A stretch of 64,000 bases of DNA from Bacteroidota bacterium (GTDB lineage Bacteria; Bacteroidota; Bacteroidia; AKYH767-A; OLB10): NCBI GenBank assembly GCA_016722525.1, contig JADKJB010000004.1, positions 124,001 through 188,000 on the forward strand, given 5' to 3'. Every line of letters begins with the position of its first letter. Within the stretch, counting starts at the first letter, position 1. The notes beneath the pieces are model-generated. The model was not told the DNA's origin and searched no databases. It was given only the letters and a program-made list of their open reading frames with translations. This document shows positions 42,629-54,300 of the stretch, one piece after another. A program made the translations under genes and the position numbers.

Positions 42629-42642
42629 AATATTGCAATATT
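42629..42642. promoter_or_regulatory. Palindrome AATATTGCAATATT, probable ArsR operator
   Basis: It is a perfect 14-bp palindrome 12 to 25 bases before the arsR start. Position and symmetry suit autoregulation by the ArsR dimer; the binding itself is inferred. Confidence 0.6.
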
Positions 42643-42764
42643 ACGATGAAGAATTGAGTTTGCAGCAATTTGACCAAAAAATAATGTAAATGATTGAAAT
42701 TCAGTACAAAAAAAACGACACGATAATTAAATCGTGTCGCTAATTGGGAATTTTGAGATTGGAA

Positions 42765-44006
42765 TTAAGCTACCCGAACTCTACTTCTTTTGAAATTAGA
42801 TTGAGCTTGTTGCTTGGCAATTCCATGATTTCTTGATCTGTTTGAAGGGACCGTTTTTTCATAGGGCGCTACATTTTTAACTTCTGTAAAAGGATGTGTC
42901 TTTACTTCCAGTTCTTTAGGAAGCAGCTTTTTAATGTCTTTCAAATAGCTGAGTTCATCCAACGAACATAAAGTAATTGCATGACCACCTTCACCGGCCC
43001 GCCCTGTTCTTCCAATTCGATGAATATACGTTTCAGGTACTTCAGGTATTTCGAAATTAATTACGTGAGTCAGTTTGTCAACATCAATACCGCGGGATGC
43101 AATATCGGTTGCAACTAAAATTTTTACCGTCCTGTTTTTAAAACCCTCGAGAGCTTTTTGACGGGAATTTTGTGATTTGTCGCCATGGATGGCTTCTGCC
43201 TTAATGCCTTTTTTAGCAAGATCTTTTGCAACTCTGTCGGCACCTCTTTTTGTACGGGTGAAAATTAGTGCATGATCAATTTCCTCTTTTTGAGAATGTA
43301 GGTAAGCAGATCTCGTTTATTTGTTTTGTCAACATAGTAAACCGATTGCTGTACTTTTTCAGCTGGCGAAGAAACTACTGCAACATTTACTGCAACAGGG
43401 TTTTTCAAAATTTGCGATACCAACTGACTTATTTCAAGTGGAACTGTTGCGGAAAAAAATACGGTTTGCCTTTTTACCGGAACTACTTTGAGGATTTTTT
43501 GATGTCATTCACAAATCCCATGTCGAGCATGCGATCGGCTTCATCCAACACTAAAAATTCGATATGCTTCAGATGAATAAATCCTGTTGCATTAAATCGA
43601 GTAATCGGCCCGGTGTGGCAATTAATATATCAACACCATTCTGAAGCGCTCTTGTTTGTGGATTCTGTCCGACTCCACCATATACAACAGTGTGTCTCAG
43701 ATTAAGACCTGCACCATAATCCCTGAAGCTTTCGCTGATTTGAATAGCAAGTTCACGCGTTGGTGCAAGTACCAATGCTTTTATTTTTATATCGTGACGA
43801 CTCAGGCGTTGGTCGTTCAATAATTGCAAAATAGGCAGTGCAAATGCTGCTGTTTTTCCTGTGCCTGTCTGAGCACAACCGAATACATCTTTTCCTTCCA
43901 GAATTGGAGGAATTGCTTGTTGTTGAATAGGTGTAGGAGTGGTGTAACCTGTTTTAATTAAGGCGTTACAAATAACCTCATTACTGATTAAATCTTTAAA
44001 TGTCAT
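42765..44006 (-). CDS. DEAD-box RNA helicase, RhlE-like (three one-base frame breaks)
   Basis: It is about 414 aa when repaired. All helicase motifs are present: Q motif (TTPTPIQQQAIPPIL), Walker A (AQTGTGKTAA), PTRELA, VLDEADRMLDMGF, FFSAT, then ATDIASRGIDVD and HRIGRTGRAGEGG, ending in a basic tail (NFKRSRVRVA). One base is missing near 43575-43580, one in T6 43495-43500 and one in T5 43287-43291 (plus-strand runs). Adding three gives 1245 bases, and the last piece returns to the starting frame. Such helicases help ribosome assembly and mRNA turnover, often in the cold. The gene has its own promoter and a leader of about 140 bases. Confidence 0.92.
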
Positions 44007-44146
44007 TTTGTTTTTTTAGTACTATAAAATTGATGCCAACATCCCAATGATTGGCTGTTTATTAATTGTATAAAAGATCTGGGATATAATTGGAATCTTT
44101 TGTTAAAAGGCCGGGAACTGAAAATAGGGCCGAACTTTTCTGACTG

Positions 44147-44154
44147 CAAAGATA
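44147..44154 (-). promoter_or_regulatory. -7 box TATCTTTG for the helicase
   Basis: It is an exact TAnnTTTG on the minus strand, 140 bases before the ATG at 44006. Confidence 0.5.
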
Positions 44155-44324
44155 CGACATTTTGAGCCTTAAAGTTCGTTTATTAGAAATATAATAAGTC
44201 TTTTGTTGTTTAAATCATTGAAAATAAGATATTTGTGACTTAAATATAGTTTTGTTTTAATGGCAAGTTTTCAGCACTAAAATAGAATTTTGAATGATTT
44301 CAATCTTGTAGAAATTTAGTCAAT

Positions 44325-44340
44325 TATGATTTATATCATA
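44325..44340. promoter_or_regulatory. Inverted repeat TATGAT-TTAT-ATCATA
   Basis: The core TGAT-N4-ATCA is like Crp/Fnr-family half-sites. It lies 78 bases before the fasciclin gene. No regulator is nearby. Confidence 0.28.
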
Positions 44341-44417
44341 TTCCAGACTGTCTGTTTTTAAGAATTTCACCACATCAATTTGTGAAATCAAAACAAACAA
44401 AAATCTAACCTAAAACT

Positions 44418-45002
44418 ATGAACATGAAAACGCGTCGATTATTAGTTAATTTACTCTCTTTAGGAGTTATTTTTTATTTAGGTGGTTGTGGAAATGCTGA
44501 AAGCCCAGCAACAACTGAAGATACTGCAGCAACTGAAACTGAAGTTTCCACTGCCCGACAATCAGCCGTAAAGGATGATGTTTCCGCTAAAAATATTGTT
44601 GGTGTTGCTGTAGGATCAGCGGATCATACTACTTTGGTTGCTGCTGTTAAGGCTGCTGAACTGGTTGATGTGTTGTCAAACGCAGGTCCGTTTACCGTTT
44701 TTGCGCCTACTAATGCTGCTTTTGATGCGTTACCAAAAGGAACTGTTGATGATCTTTTAAAACCTGAAAACAAAGAGAAATTACAGGATATTTTGCAGTA
44801 TCACGTAGCCGTTGCCGTTTACAAAACTGAAAACCTGAAAGACGGACAAATATTAAATATGGTAAATGGAAGCAACGCAACCATAGGAGTGAAAGACGGC
44901 AAAGTAACAATCAATGGTGCCAATGTTGTAGCATCAGTACCTGCTACAAATGGAATTATTCATGTAATTGATGCGGTTATTCTGCCTCCAGCTGCCAAGT
45001 AA
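44418..45002 (+). CDS. Fasciclin-domain lipoprotein
   Basis: It is 194 aa. The signal ends in the lipobox LGGC (Cys24). A Thr/Glu-rich linker follows, then one FAS1 domain: LVAAVKAAELVDVLSNAGPF, FAPTNAAFDALPKGT, QYHVAVAVYK and TNGIIHVIDAVILPP. FAS1 domains mediate adhesion or matrix contacts, and single-domain bacterial lipoproteins of this type are mostly of unknown role. A clear terminator follows. Confidence 0.93.
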   Translation: MNMKTRRLLVNLLSLGVIFYLGGCGNAESPATTEDTAATETEVSTARQSAVKDDVSAKNIVGVAVGSADHTTLVAAVKAAELVDVLSNAGPFTVFAPTNAAFDALPKGTVDDLLKPENKEKLQDILQYHVAVAVYKTENLKDGQILNMVNGSNATIGVKDGKVTINGANVVASVPATNGIIHVIDAVILPPAAK

Positions 45003-45020
45003 CTGTTAGCAATACTTCTA

Positions 45021-45058
45021 AAAAGGGATTTGAATTATTTCAGATCCCTTTTTTTTTT
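45021..45058 (+). terminator. Rho-independent terminator after the fasciclin gene
   Basis: A 13-bp stem (AAAGGGATTTGAA with TTCAGATCCCTTT, one wobble pair) has a TTAT loop and is followed by a T tract. It also touches the stop of the convergent NRAMP gene. Confidence 0.85.
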
Positions 45059-46316
45059 AAAAGAGCAAGTATAAAAGAATTCCACTGCAAGCCGCCATCA
45101 CCAGCAGTGTTGTAAACCCAAAAAAATTCTGTTTTTTGGTATTGACATAATGCTTCATTAATTTTTTGTTGTTGGCAATATGCAGAATAATACCAATGAG
45201 CACGGGTGCGGTAATTCCGTATAATACAGCAGAGTAATAAAGTGCTTTTACCGGGCTAACTCCGGTTAGATGAATTGCCAATCCTAACAACATGGATATT
45301 ACCATTGTAAAATAGAAACCTTTTGCTTCACTAAATTTCTTATCAAGTCCCTCTTCCCAATCAAATGCTTCGGCAAACATATAACTTAGCGAACCCGCCA
45401 ATACCGGTATGGCCAACAATCCGGTACCAATTACACCTAACGCGAAGAGTGCATATGCCATTTCTCCTGCGAGGGGTTTGAGAGCTTGCGCTGCCTGTTC
45501 CACGGTTTCTACATCTGTAATACCAGCCTTAAACAAAACGGTTCCCGAAGTAAGTATGATAAAATAAAAAACTACATTCGTAAGCAACATGCCTCCTTTG
45601 ATGTCGGTTTGCATATCGCTTATCAACTTTTTGTCGACAATAATATGTTTGCGATGTTTTTTTTCTTCCACCTCCATATTTGCCTGCCAAAAAAAGAGGT
45701 ACGGGGAAATGGTGGTTCCTAAAATTCCTACCAAGGCGATAAAATATTCTTTTTCAAATTTGAATTGAGGAATAAAGGTTCCTTGTATGACATCGAGCCA
45801 GTTTGTTTTGGTGGTGAATGGAATTATTAAATAACAGAAAAGCACCAGACACAACCACTTTAATATTTTCGCAATAGCGGTGTACGACCAGTAAATAATT
45901 CCAAAAATAAGCAACAGTGTAAAAAATATTGAAAACACAAAAGGGGCTACTTGAGGAATTATCAGGTTTCCAACAGCACCCATAGCAGCAATATCTGCGC
46001 CGATGTTCAAAGTGATTGCAGGAAAACTCGCAAGCACTAAAATATATAGAATTGATTTTGGGTACGATGATTTTATTGTTCCTGTAATGCCCTTACCGGT
46101 AATTATTCCCACCCGTGCACACATCTCCTGGATGTTGACCATAAGAGGGTAGGTGACAATGGCGGTCCATAATAAGTTGGTTCCGAATTTGGCTCCGGCC
46201 TGTGTATAAGTAGCAATGCCCGATGGATCATCGTCACTGGCCCCGGTAACCAATCCGGGCCCCAGTTTGCTAAAAAATAATTTAATCTTTTTTGTTAGAG
46301 AGCTTCCTTTGGACAT
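45057..46316 (-). CDS. NRAMP-family metal transporter with altered metal site
   Basis: It is 419 aa from the ATG at 46316 (MSKGSSLTKK). The longer frame upstream covers the promoter. There are about eleven membrane helices. Helix 1 reads DDDPSGIATY where canonical manganese/iron NRAMPs have DPGN, and helix 6 reads GTTISPYLFF where they have a Met-Pro-His. So the Asp stays, but the Asn and the selectivity Met are absent. This resembles NRAMP-related transporters that move other divalent ions such as magnesium; the ion cannot be assigned here. Confidence 0.88.
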   Translation of the reverse strand: MSKGSSLTKKIKLFFSKLGPGLVTGASDDDPSGIATYTQAGAKFGTNLLWTAIVTYPLMVNIQEMCARVGIITGKGITGTIKSSYPKSILYILVLASFPAITLNIGADIAAMGAVGNLIIPQVAPFVFSIFFTLLLIFGIIYWSYTAIAKILKWLCLVLFCYLIIPFTTKTNWLDVIQGTFIPQFKFEKEYFIALVGILGTTISPYLFFWQANMEVEEKKHRKHIIVDKKLISDMQTDIKGGMLLTNVVFYFIILTSGTVLFKAGITDVETVEQAAQALKPLAGEMAYALFALGVIGTGLLAIPVLAGSLSYMFAEAFDWEEGLDKKFSEAKGFYFTMVISMLLGLAIHLTGVSPVKALYYSAVLYGITAPVLIGIILHIANNKKLMKHYVNTKKQNFFGFTTLLVMAACSGILLYLLF

Positions 46317-46324
46317 AGATCTTA

Positions 46325-46332
46325 CAAAGATG
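46325..46332 (-). promoter_or_regulatory. Near-consensus -7 box CATCTTTG for the NRAMP gene
   Basis: It is one base off TAnnTTTG and 8 bases before the ATG, an arrangement like that at miaE. Confidence 0.35.
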
Positions 46333-46578
46333 TGGAGATTTTGTTTGCAAAGGGCAATTTGCCATTTAACTGTTACCAAAATTTAATAACTTATTTTTAG
46401 GACTCAAAAGAATGCTAATAGCTTTTGGATATTAACTTGAGAATAAAATACTATATAATTTGATTTTTGAATCAATAAATGACGCACTTAGAAAAGCTCC
46501 TTACAACATACTTTGCCATTTCAGGTAAATTTTTCTTAAACATGAAATCTTTGTACATAAGAGAAATTTTTCGGGAAT

Positions 46579-46600
46579 GCTTCGACAAGCTCAGCACAGG
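46579..46600. repeat. Dispersed element with TTCGACAAGCTCAGCACAGG
   Basis: The core TTCGACAAGCTCAG is a short intergenic sequence seen in many bacterial genomes including Bacteroidota, often mis-translated as CAELVEAF. There is only one copy in this window. It abuts the heptamer array. Confidence 0.6.
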
Positions 46601-46601
46601 T

Positions 46602-46700
46602 GTAAAATGTAAAATGCGGGAATGTAAAATGTAAAATTCCCAATGTAAAATGTAAAATGCAGAATGTAGAATGTAGAATGTAAAATGTAGAATGTAAAAT
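46602..46700. repeat. Array of 14 heptamers, GTAAAAT / GTAGAAT
   Basis: The units run GTAAAAT x2, one 8-base variant (GCGGGAAT), GTAAAAT x2, TCCCAAT, GTAAAAT x2, GCAGAAT, GTAGAAT x2, GTAAAAT, GTAGAAT, GTAAAAT. Diverged units come at regular intervals between identical pairs. Confidence 0.93.
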
Positions 46701-46807
46701 GACTTTTTCAATGACTCTCCCGTTCAAACAAAGGCTCACGGGATGACATACGTGGCGTTCGCCAGCGAGTCAAATGACCTAATGACCAATAACCCTCAGA
46801 CCTTTTT

Positions 46808-48306
46808 TCACTCCTTCACCACCTTCACCCCCGCCACTCCACTTTTCCATTTCATTTTTACGAAATAAATGCCGGAAGGAAATGCTGTTATATTAACCTG
46901 TTTAAACTGGCTCCAGGGTGAAATATAATCTTTTAAAATGCAATTACCAAGTACATCATAAATTTCCATCTCTCCCGGCGCATCCTGAACGTTGAATTGA
47001 ATGGTAAAATTTCCTGTTGTGGGGTTGGGGTAGGATTTAATTTGCAACTCCTCATGGCTTTGTGGTGAATTTATTCCGGTTGTTAAACAGGTGCATGAAC
47101 TGGTGGTATCACAACCGATGAAGTAGTTGGGGTGGTTGGGGAGTCCGTTTGAATAAAAATATTGAAATTGAATAGTATGTTGGGCCAAATCACAAGCAAG
47201 GCCCAAACTATCAGGTTGGTTTATTACATGCATGTGAAAAGTACTGTTTCCTGTAGATATGTAAATTTTCCCGTCGGGCGCCAATTGCATCATTTCAAAA
47301 TAGGTTCCAAAAGGAGGACTTGGGGAATAAAAACCATCCCATATAGCTACAGTAGTTTGTGATGATGGGATATTGGAAGCATCCATGTCAAATTGATAGA
47401 CCGATTCAATGTTGGCAGTGTATAAAAACCTTGAATTGGGAGAAAAAGCCATTCCTCCAGAAAAACCCGAGCTTTGAGGAATTATTATGTGAATGGGATT
47501 GTTAAACATTCCACTGCACCTGTCAAAGTCAAATATATCAAGTCCTCCTACAGTGGTATATTCTGCATGAAAGCTGGCATACTTTTTACCATCCGGGGAA
47601 AATCCTGCCATTCCTAAATTCCAAGTTCGAGCACTCCCTATATTTTGCGTATAGGGTCCAAAAACACCTCCGGGTGTGACTAAAAACTTATAGTAGGTAT
47701 TCGAATTTACACGCTGACAAATTACCCCCAATCTACACCGTTGGCATGTTTGCAAGCGGTAATTTTACCGGGATTAAGTGTGTCCTGCAAGACCACATTA
47801 TTTTTATTAAGAACTGCGCCTAAGCCACCATTTACATTCATATCAATCAGGCTTGTATATAAGTAGTGCGCCCTGTTGTAAAAAGGCGCATTGTCGACAG
47901 TGCTGTGAAACAACCAGTATAGATTTGAACTATCAGGAAATGGTAATATTAAACAAGCCTGAGGAACAGTGAGACCATAAGCAAATTGGTTAATAAATGT
48001 TGTTGGACTAATGTTATCACCATTTGACATTGTATCATTGCTTGCATCAGCAATATAATAACCATTGGTATAAAATAATAAATTGCCAGTATTATCGGAA
48101 ATATTGGCAGAAGTTCTATTGATATCCATTTCAAGGCTGTCAAATGAGATTACTAGATTACCTGATTGAAAATTCATTACTGTATGGCCATATGGGGCAC
48201 CCCAATAACTTCCATAACCAACCTGCCACAAATTGCTAATTCCTTGGCCTTTAACTAAACCAGTATTAAAGCAAAAATAAATCAGCAAAAAAATTATTCT
48301 TTTCAT
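46808..48306 (-). CDS. Secreted beta-propeller-like protein with T9SS sorting domain (one-base frame break)
   Basis: It is 499 aa when repaired. The signal peptide is MKRIIFLLIYFCFNTGL (start 48306; an upstream ATG at 48342 precedes the signal and is unlikely). The body has propeller-type blades (MAGFSPDGKKYASF, GMAFSPNSRFLYTAN, MQLAPDGKIYIS). The end carries YPNPTTGNFTIQF to VKVVKE, a type A T9SS sorting domain. The frame breaks at CCCCC 47725-47729; one more base restores ACKHANGVDW-x-VICQR. It is an exported surface or extracellular protein; its partner is unknown. Confidence 0.87.
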
Positions 48307-48367
48307 TTTTAATTTTATAAGTTCAATAAAGAAATCATGCAAATAATCACTAAGCCTGAAATATTAA

Positions 48368-51300
48368 TTAACGCACAATTACTATTTTTCCATTATAAAT
48401 ATCGTTACCAGTCACGAAAGTATAATAATAAACACCGGGCACTAACGCCTTTGTGCTAAATTCATATTTTGAATCTCCGCCTTTTAAAATAAATTGAAAT
48501 AAGTTTTGACCGGTAGAGCTTTTTAATGCAAAATTGGCAGCTTCAGAGCTTTCGTATTCCAGAGTAATTTTATCGCTGGCAGGGTTTGGGTAAACCTTCA
48601 ATTTAGGTGAGTCAGTTTGAGCCTCTGCCTTTTTCCTGATAGCAATACCTGCAAGCAAACAAATATCAAAATCGTTGTAATGAATTGTTTTATCAATCAA
48701 TGCATAAATTGAACGGGCACGGAACACTGCATTGCCACCGGCAAGCGGACATTGGCTCGCAACGTTTTTAATTAATTGGATTTGCTGAGGTGAAAAATTC
48801 ATATTACCCTTTGCAATATAGTTTAGATAAATATTATTGATTGCTTGTTCATTAAATTCGATAATGTTTGTAATGGATAACAAATTATTTTCATTTGATA
48901 TAACATTGGTTTGAACATTTCGTAAATTTGAAATTTGAGTCAAAATGCTATCAGATTTCGTTACAATATCAGTGATAGTTATAGCTTCATTGCTAATGTT
49001 GTTGACTATAGATTCAACAGACGTTGAGTCAAGATACATTATAGCACTATCCAATAAATTCATTTGTACATTTATGCCTTCAAGTTTTTGATTAATTATG
49101 GAATCATTCTGCATAAATTGCATTTTGAGGATTGAATCAATTGTGAATATCATTGATTTTGCATCTTCAATTGGTTTAAGCTCTGCAATTGTAGTGTTTT
49201 GACTATTAATAAAAAAGTTATTTAAAATCGAATCAGAAAGTAAATTAGGATTTTCATCAATTTTATCATACAATGACTTATTAAGTATCCATTTTGTTTC
49301 CAGAGTGTATGGGTCATTTTCTATGGAATCATTTGCTATTAGTCTATCCAGATCTGTGATTGCTGCTGAGGCCATAAAAGGGTAATTAATTTGACAATAA
49401 TCTGTAATCCCATCATTACAAACAAAATCTTGCATTGCTCCAGCACTAAAAAACCAATTAAGAGGGCTTTGATTAATAGGTATCAACGGGGATGTTGAAG
49501 AATTTACTTGATAGGGAACAAGAGTACCTTCATTCCAAGCATGATATCCAGCTGGAATAGCAGGTTGAGATACATTCCACTTATTTCCCTTATAATTTTG
49601 TGGTTCAGTCACAATTGAATTTTGACCATAATGCAGTCCATAAACGTGATTATTAATTTCGTTCCCTCTAAGTAGTGTTCCTGTTCCGGTAATATTTCCC
49701 AACACAAAGATTCCGTTATCAGTTCCATCCATATCATTACAAGCAATAACTGCATCATCGCCATTAAAAATTGCAATGGATGACTGAGTAGTTTTGTCAT
49801 AATTGATCCCATCACCTCGAATGTGATTGCACAATGTTTTAATATTGTTGCAGCCACTCATATAAATTCCGTCATGGTTATTGTGGTTATTATCCATGAA
49901 TATCCGGTTATCAATAATATTTAAGCCATTCGTAGCATTTGAATAAATACCTCCAAATGAATTTAATCCCTGTTGTCTAAAATATATAGTATTTTCATAA
50001 ATAAAATACATGTCAGAGGTTGGTAAATTTTGTCCTTCTGCCCTTATTGCCCATGAATAAGAACTTCCATTTGATACATCTCCAAAAATAATCTCATTGT
50101 TATTTATCTGCAATATTTCAGCCATATCAAACATAAATAAATCAATCCCATCATCAAAAGCATCTATGAAATTATTACTAATAATGGTACTGAATCTTGC
50201 CAGGCGGCTTCGGTACCCAATACCCAAACCCATCATCACATTCTCATCACTTTTAAGTTCAATTTGATCGGCATAAATACCAAAATCACAGTTTTCAAAA
50301 GTTGGTTGCGAAATGCCCTGTTGATGGCCAAACCCACTTTGGTCAATTGTAACTGCACGCATACCTGTTGCCGAAGTTTGGTAAATGCCGGAACCAAAAA
50401 TTGCGCTTCCATTAAAGCTGTTGAACGATTGCCAGGTTGTGCTTAAGTAATAGGTATTATCCATTTTGATATTTGAAAAAGTACAATTTTAATTCTCAAA
50501 TTACTTCTATAGCCTAAAATTCCATTACTCATGTTGGTAAATGTATTAACTCCTGTATTGGTCATTTTTAAGGAAATGTCACCAACTTCAATTCCAGCTT
50601 TTGGGTAATAAGCACTTACGCTAGGGCAATTTGCACATTGGTACATCGGCTTCATGGTTCCGGAGCCATTAAAGTTACAATAATAAATGGAGATTGCCAC
50701 ACTATTGCCTTTAACAAATGCACTAGCCACCGGCGGAACATGCAAACTCACATAGTTGTCGTTGAACGAGCTTTCGTTTAGATTTACGACGGTATGGTTG
50801 TTTGCGTAAACAGCATAAAGTGCATCGTTAACTATAGATCGGGAAATAGTTAAAACAGCACCCGGTGAACCCGGGCCCGACAACAACGTAATCCCTTTCC
50901 ACATTTTAGAACATGCACTTAAAGTACATGTTGAAAAGGTAAGCATTTTTCCCGAATTTAACACAATTTCTGAAGCAGGTTCACAATAAAAGGTTTTTGA
51001 TGCAAAGTTATAGTCCTGGTCAATAATAAATTGTCCTTGCAGGTCATACGAAGCTGCATTTGAAAAAGCAGTGTTTGATACAATAGTGCTTAGGTTAATG
51101 CTAGTCTGCCCGGGTAATGGTTTAATGGTATAGGTTGCATTCTGCACACAATTTCCTAAAATATCAACACATGCAGTATCATCATCTATCGGGGTCATTG
51201 TTGAATTTGCCAGCACTGCTGTATTACAAACATTTGGATTTGTGTTGGTAATGGTACCGGTTACTGTATAAGTTAAAGTTCCGTTTGGAGGTACCATTCC

Positions 51301-54300
51301 GGCAGATATGGGATAAGGATTCCCTGAACCACCCGATCCGAATATATTCGCGCCAATTGCTGAAAAGCCTATCGGAAAATCATCCCACAAATTCAATACA
51401 GGAGAAGTAGAACCCGGATCGTTGTTTCCGGTTATCGTAATTTCAAATGTTACCGGTTCAATACCCGAAGCAATTGCATTAGTATTTAAGGCAGATTTGG
51501 TTACCATGAAACAATCAGTGCACATGCTCCCTCCATTATTGCTAGGAACTGCGGGCAAATCGTAAATTGCTGGTTGTCCATCACCACAATAATCTTCCCA
51601 TTGTATATCAACAGTTGGCAAGGTTAAATCACCAAAGTTACACAGAGGTTCAACGTCAAATGCAATACAAAAGCAATCGCTAGAATACATGTATTCGTTG
51701 CCAATTCCATTCGATACCGAAATGGATCCGGTGGTACTTCCGGATGGTGTAATGGTATATGTTGCATTTCCATTGCAATTTACAATATTTATATTGGATA
51801 CATTCAAATTTGTAATGTTACTAAAGTTGTAATTCAAGGGCTTTAGTTCACCCTGAGCCGTACTTTTAAAACAGGCTTTTATATTTTGAATGACAGGCCC
51901 ACAGGCGGTGTATGAGGAAGGGAATGGCAAACTAGCAGTTTCATCGGGAGTTAAAAGTGCTATTTTGTTCAAAATAACATGTGTTGAGGTTACTTCACTG
52001 CATAAATCTGCAACAGCAATAGGATCCACTGTTTGTATACAATTCCATCCCCACACAAAATCAAATTCAGCGGGTTGCGTGCAAGGATCGTATTTAGCCT
52101 TTATGATTCCCTGATAAATTTGACCGTTTGCCGGAAAGTATTCAAATTCGTCACTTGTACCTAAGCCATGGGGAATAAGCCAGAAGTAATTTCCTGTTGA
52201 AGGGTTAGTTATTGTAATTGGAGAAGTTGTTTTAACAGGTGAATAACCATAAGGATAATTCGCCGAAATAGTGTATTCAATTTCCCAATCATGCAAATAG
52301 TTATTGAATGCTGTAAGATCCGGTACTGATAAAAATACATTTTGAGCAGGAGTAGTTCCAATTCCTAAGGTTGAACTAATACCTGCATTTGGATTTAGAA
52401 ATTCAAAATTCCATGCTATTTCATGGGTAAAAGCATTGTAAATAGCAGGCCAGATAGTACACTGCAAATTTGGATTTGGTGGATTTAAGGTGTAAAGATT
52501 TGGTAATGTATTGAGGTTGTTTTGAATAAAGCTAAAACTACAACCACTATTGGGTACCAGGCAAGCAGAAGTGTTATTTTCAAAAGTAACATTTATGTCA
52601 CCTGAAACGCCAACCGAATTTGATGTGGGGCATGCAGGATCTGGTCGGCAGGGTATGGTTATTTTTTGAATCTGGAATTCATCCCCATTAAATAAGCCAG
52701 AAGTTGGGAAAGGATTACTGTCTTCAAAACAATTGATTGCTCCTAATTGGCCAATATTTATTGTGAAGGGGTTAGTTGTGGCAGCTACTTGAAAACTGTT
52801 AACTGACCAGCCGCCATCGGGTCTTTTAGATTGTATTTTTAAAGTAACGTTTCCGCCATTATCAGTATCTGTAATCCAACCTGCAGGTGTTTGAACACTT
52901 ATTGAAGCAGGAAATATATTCAGCGGTTTGTATTCAAATGGGAAAAGCTGTAATGAAGGCTGTTGCGTTTGCCTTTTCAATGAATTGGCAGCTGTAACCT
53001 GAATGCTATAATCACAATTTTGAGTTAAAAAATTGCTTTGGTAATTAGCGTTATTTAACATATCAGTAGCTACAAACTGATGTTGGCCACCACTTGGTTC
53101 ACAGAAAAAATAAAATGCATCCCCGAAGTTGGACTGGTTAACCACAGTGCATAATGTACATAAAGAGGCAGGTAAAAGGCATGTTGGACTGGAAGGAATA
53201 TTGAATTTTAATCCACTATTTTCTAATTCCAAGATGCTGTTCTTAGGACGTTTGTCTAAAGGTAAATTAGAAGGAGACCCCGGTGCTAAAATATAACTCA
53301 AATTTTTTGGAGAACCTGTCAGGTACATGTAATCATTAATATCAACATCCTTAAATAATAATGCAGGATCCACTATATTTTGAGAAACATGCTGATTGCC
53401 GCACACCTTATAATGCGTTCTCAATCTGTAAATCTGTCCAATGTCATAATCTATTGATGTAATTCCTGAATTATTTATGGTTGCGGTTACCCCTGTCGGG
53501 AGGGAATTGTTATATATATATCCTATAATAGTTGTGAGAATAGTTTCCGAAAAGGTAAAAAGCAATTTAGTGTCGTCTGAAGGATAAGGTAAACGTTCAA
53601 AAAAACTTTGAAAAATTGGGGATGATGCATCTACACTCAAGTGAAAAATTGTGGGATTGGTTACCGTTGAGTTATAAAACTTTTCACAATCAATACATGG
53701 ATTAGCAGCTGCTGAGGGAACATCTATATACAAATCAAACCCGGTAACCTCAAGATCGTAATCATCCGGCCCGTTACCACTATATTCAAAATCTCTGAAT
53801 AATTGGAGGTGATCAAGAAATACCTGCTGCTCTTTCATGTTACAATAGGAATATCCTCCATTTGAAGGATCGCCATCTGTAAAATTAGAAACCGAGTAAT
53901 CGGTAAGCTTATCTCCATAAGTTGACCTGTACCAAGCAACTCCTGAAAATTCTGAATAATTGTTAATTTCTTGACCCGTAGTATAGGCTATAGGAGTTGT
54001 GTTGTCAGTAAGCCGATCATTATCCGCATCGGGGAAACCGAGAGTCGTTCGCTCAATTCTGTAGCTGTTCACAATGATACCCGGAAATTTACAACCGGGG
54101 CAGTGTACTGTTGTATGACCGTTGACTGATGAAAGAGGAAGGAAACAAGCCGCCGGAGAACAATCTGTAATGTTCAGACTACCACAATGATCGGTATTTT
54201 TGAGAATGCTAAATGACACTTTAAAATTTGTTTGCGGTGCGGAAAAACAACAAGCATAAAAACTGTATTTAAATTTAGCTATTTGAACACCTAATGGAGT

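Larger units (their letters stand above)
44007..44417. other. 411-base divergent gap, helicase and fasciclin genes
   Basis: It holds the helicase promoter (44147-44154) and a possible Crp/Fnr-type palindrome (44325-44340). No gene or RNA was recognised. The long helicase leader is AT-rich without an obvious cold-shock element that I can name. Confidence 0.6.
46317..46807. other. 491-base gap with promoter and repeat arrays
   Basis: It contains the NRAMP upstream region, then a dispersed TTCGACAAGCTCAG element and a heptamer array, then a copy of the 17-bp word at 46699-46715. The open frames seen in it (FYILHFTFYILH-type peptides) come from the repeat and are not genes. Confidence 0.7.

Noticed and set aside
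46472..46739. Open frames with FYILH repeats
   Set aside because: They are translations of the GTAAAAT/GTAGAAT array and the TTCGACAAGCTCAG element, not genes.
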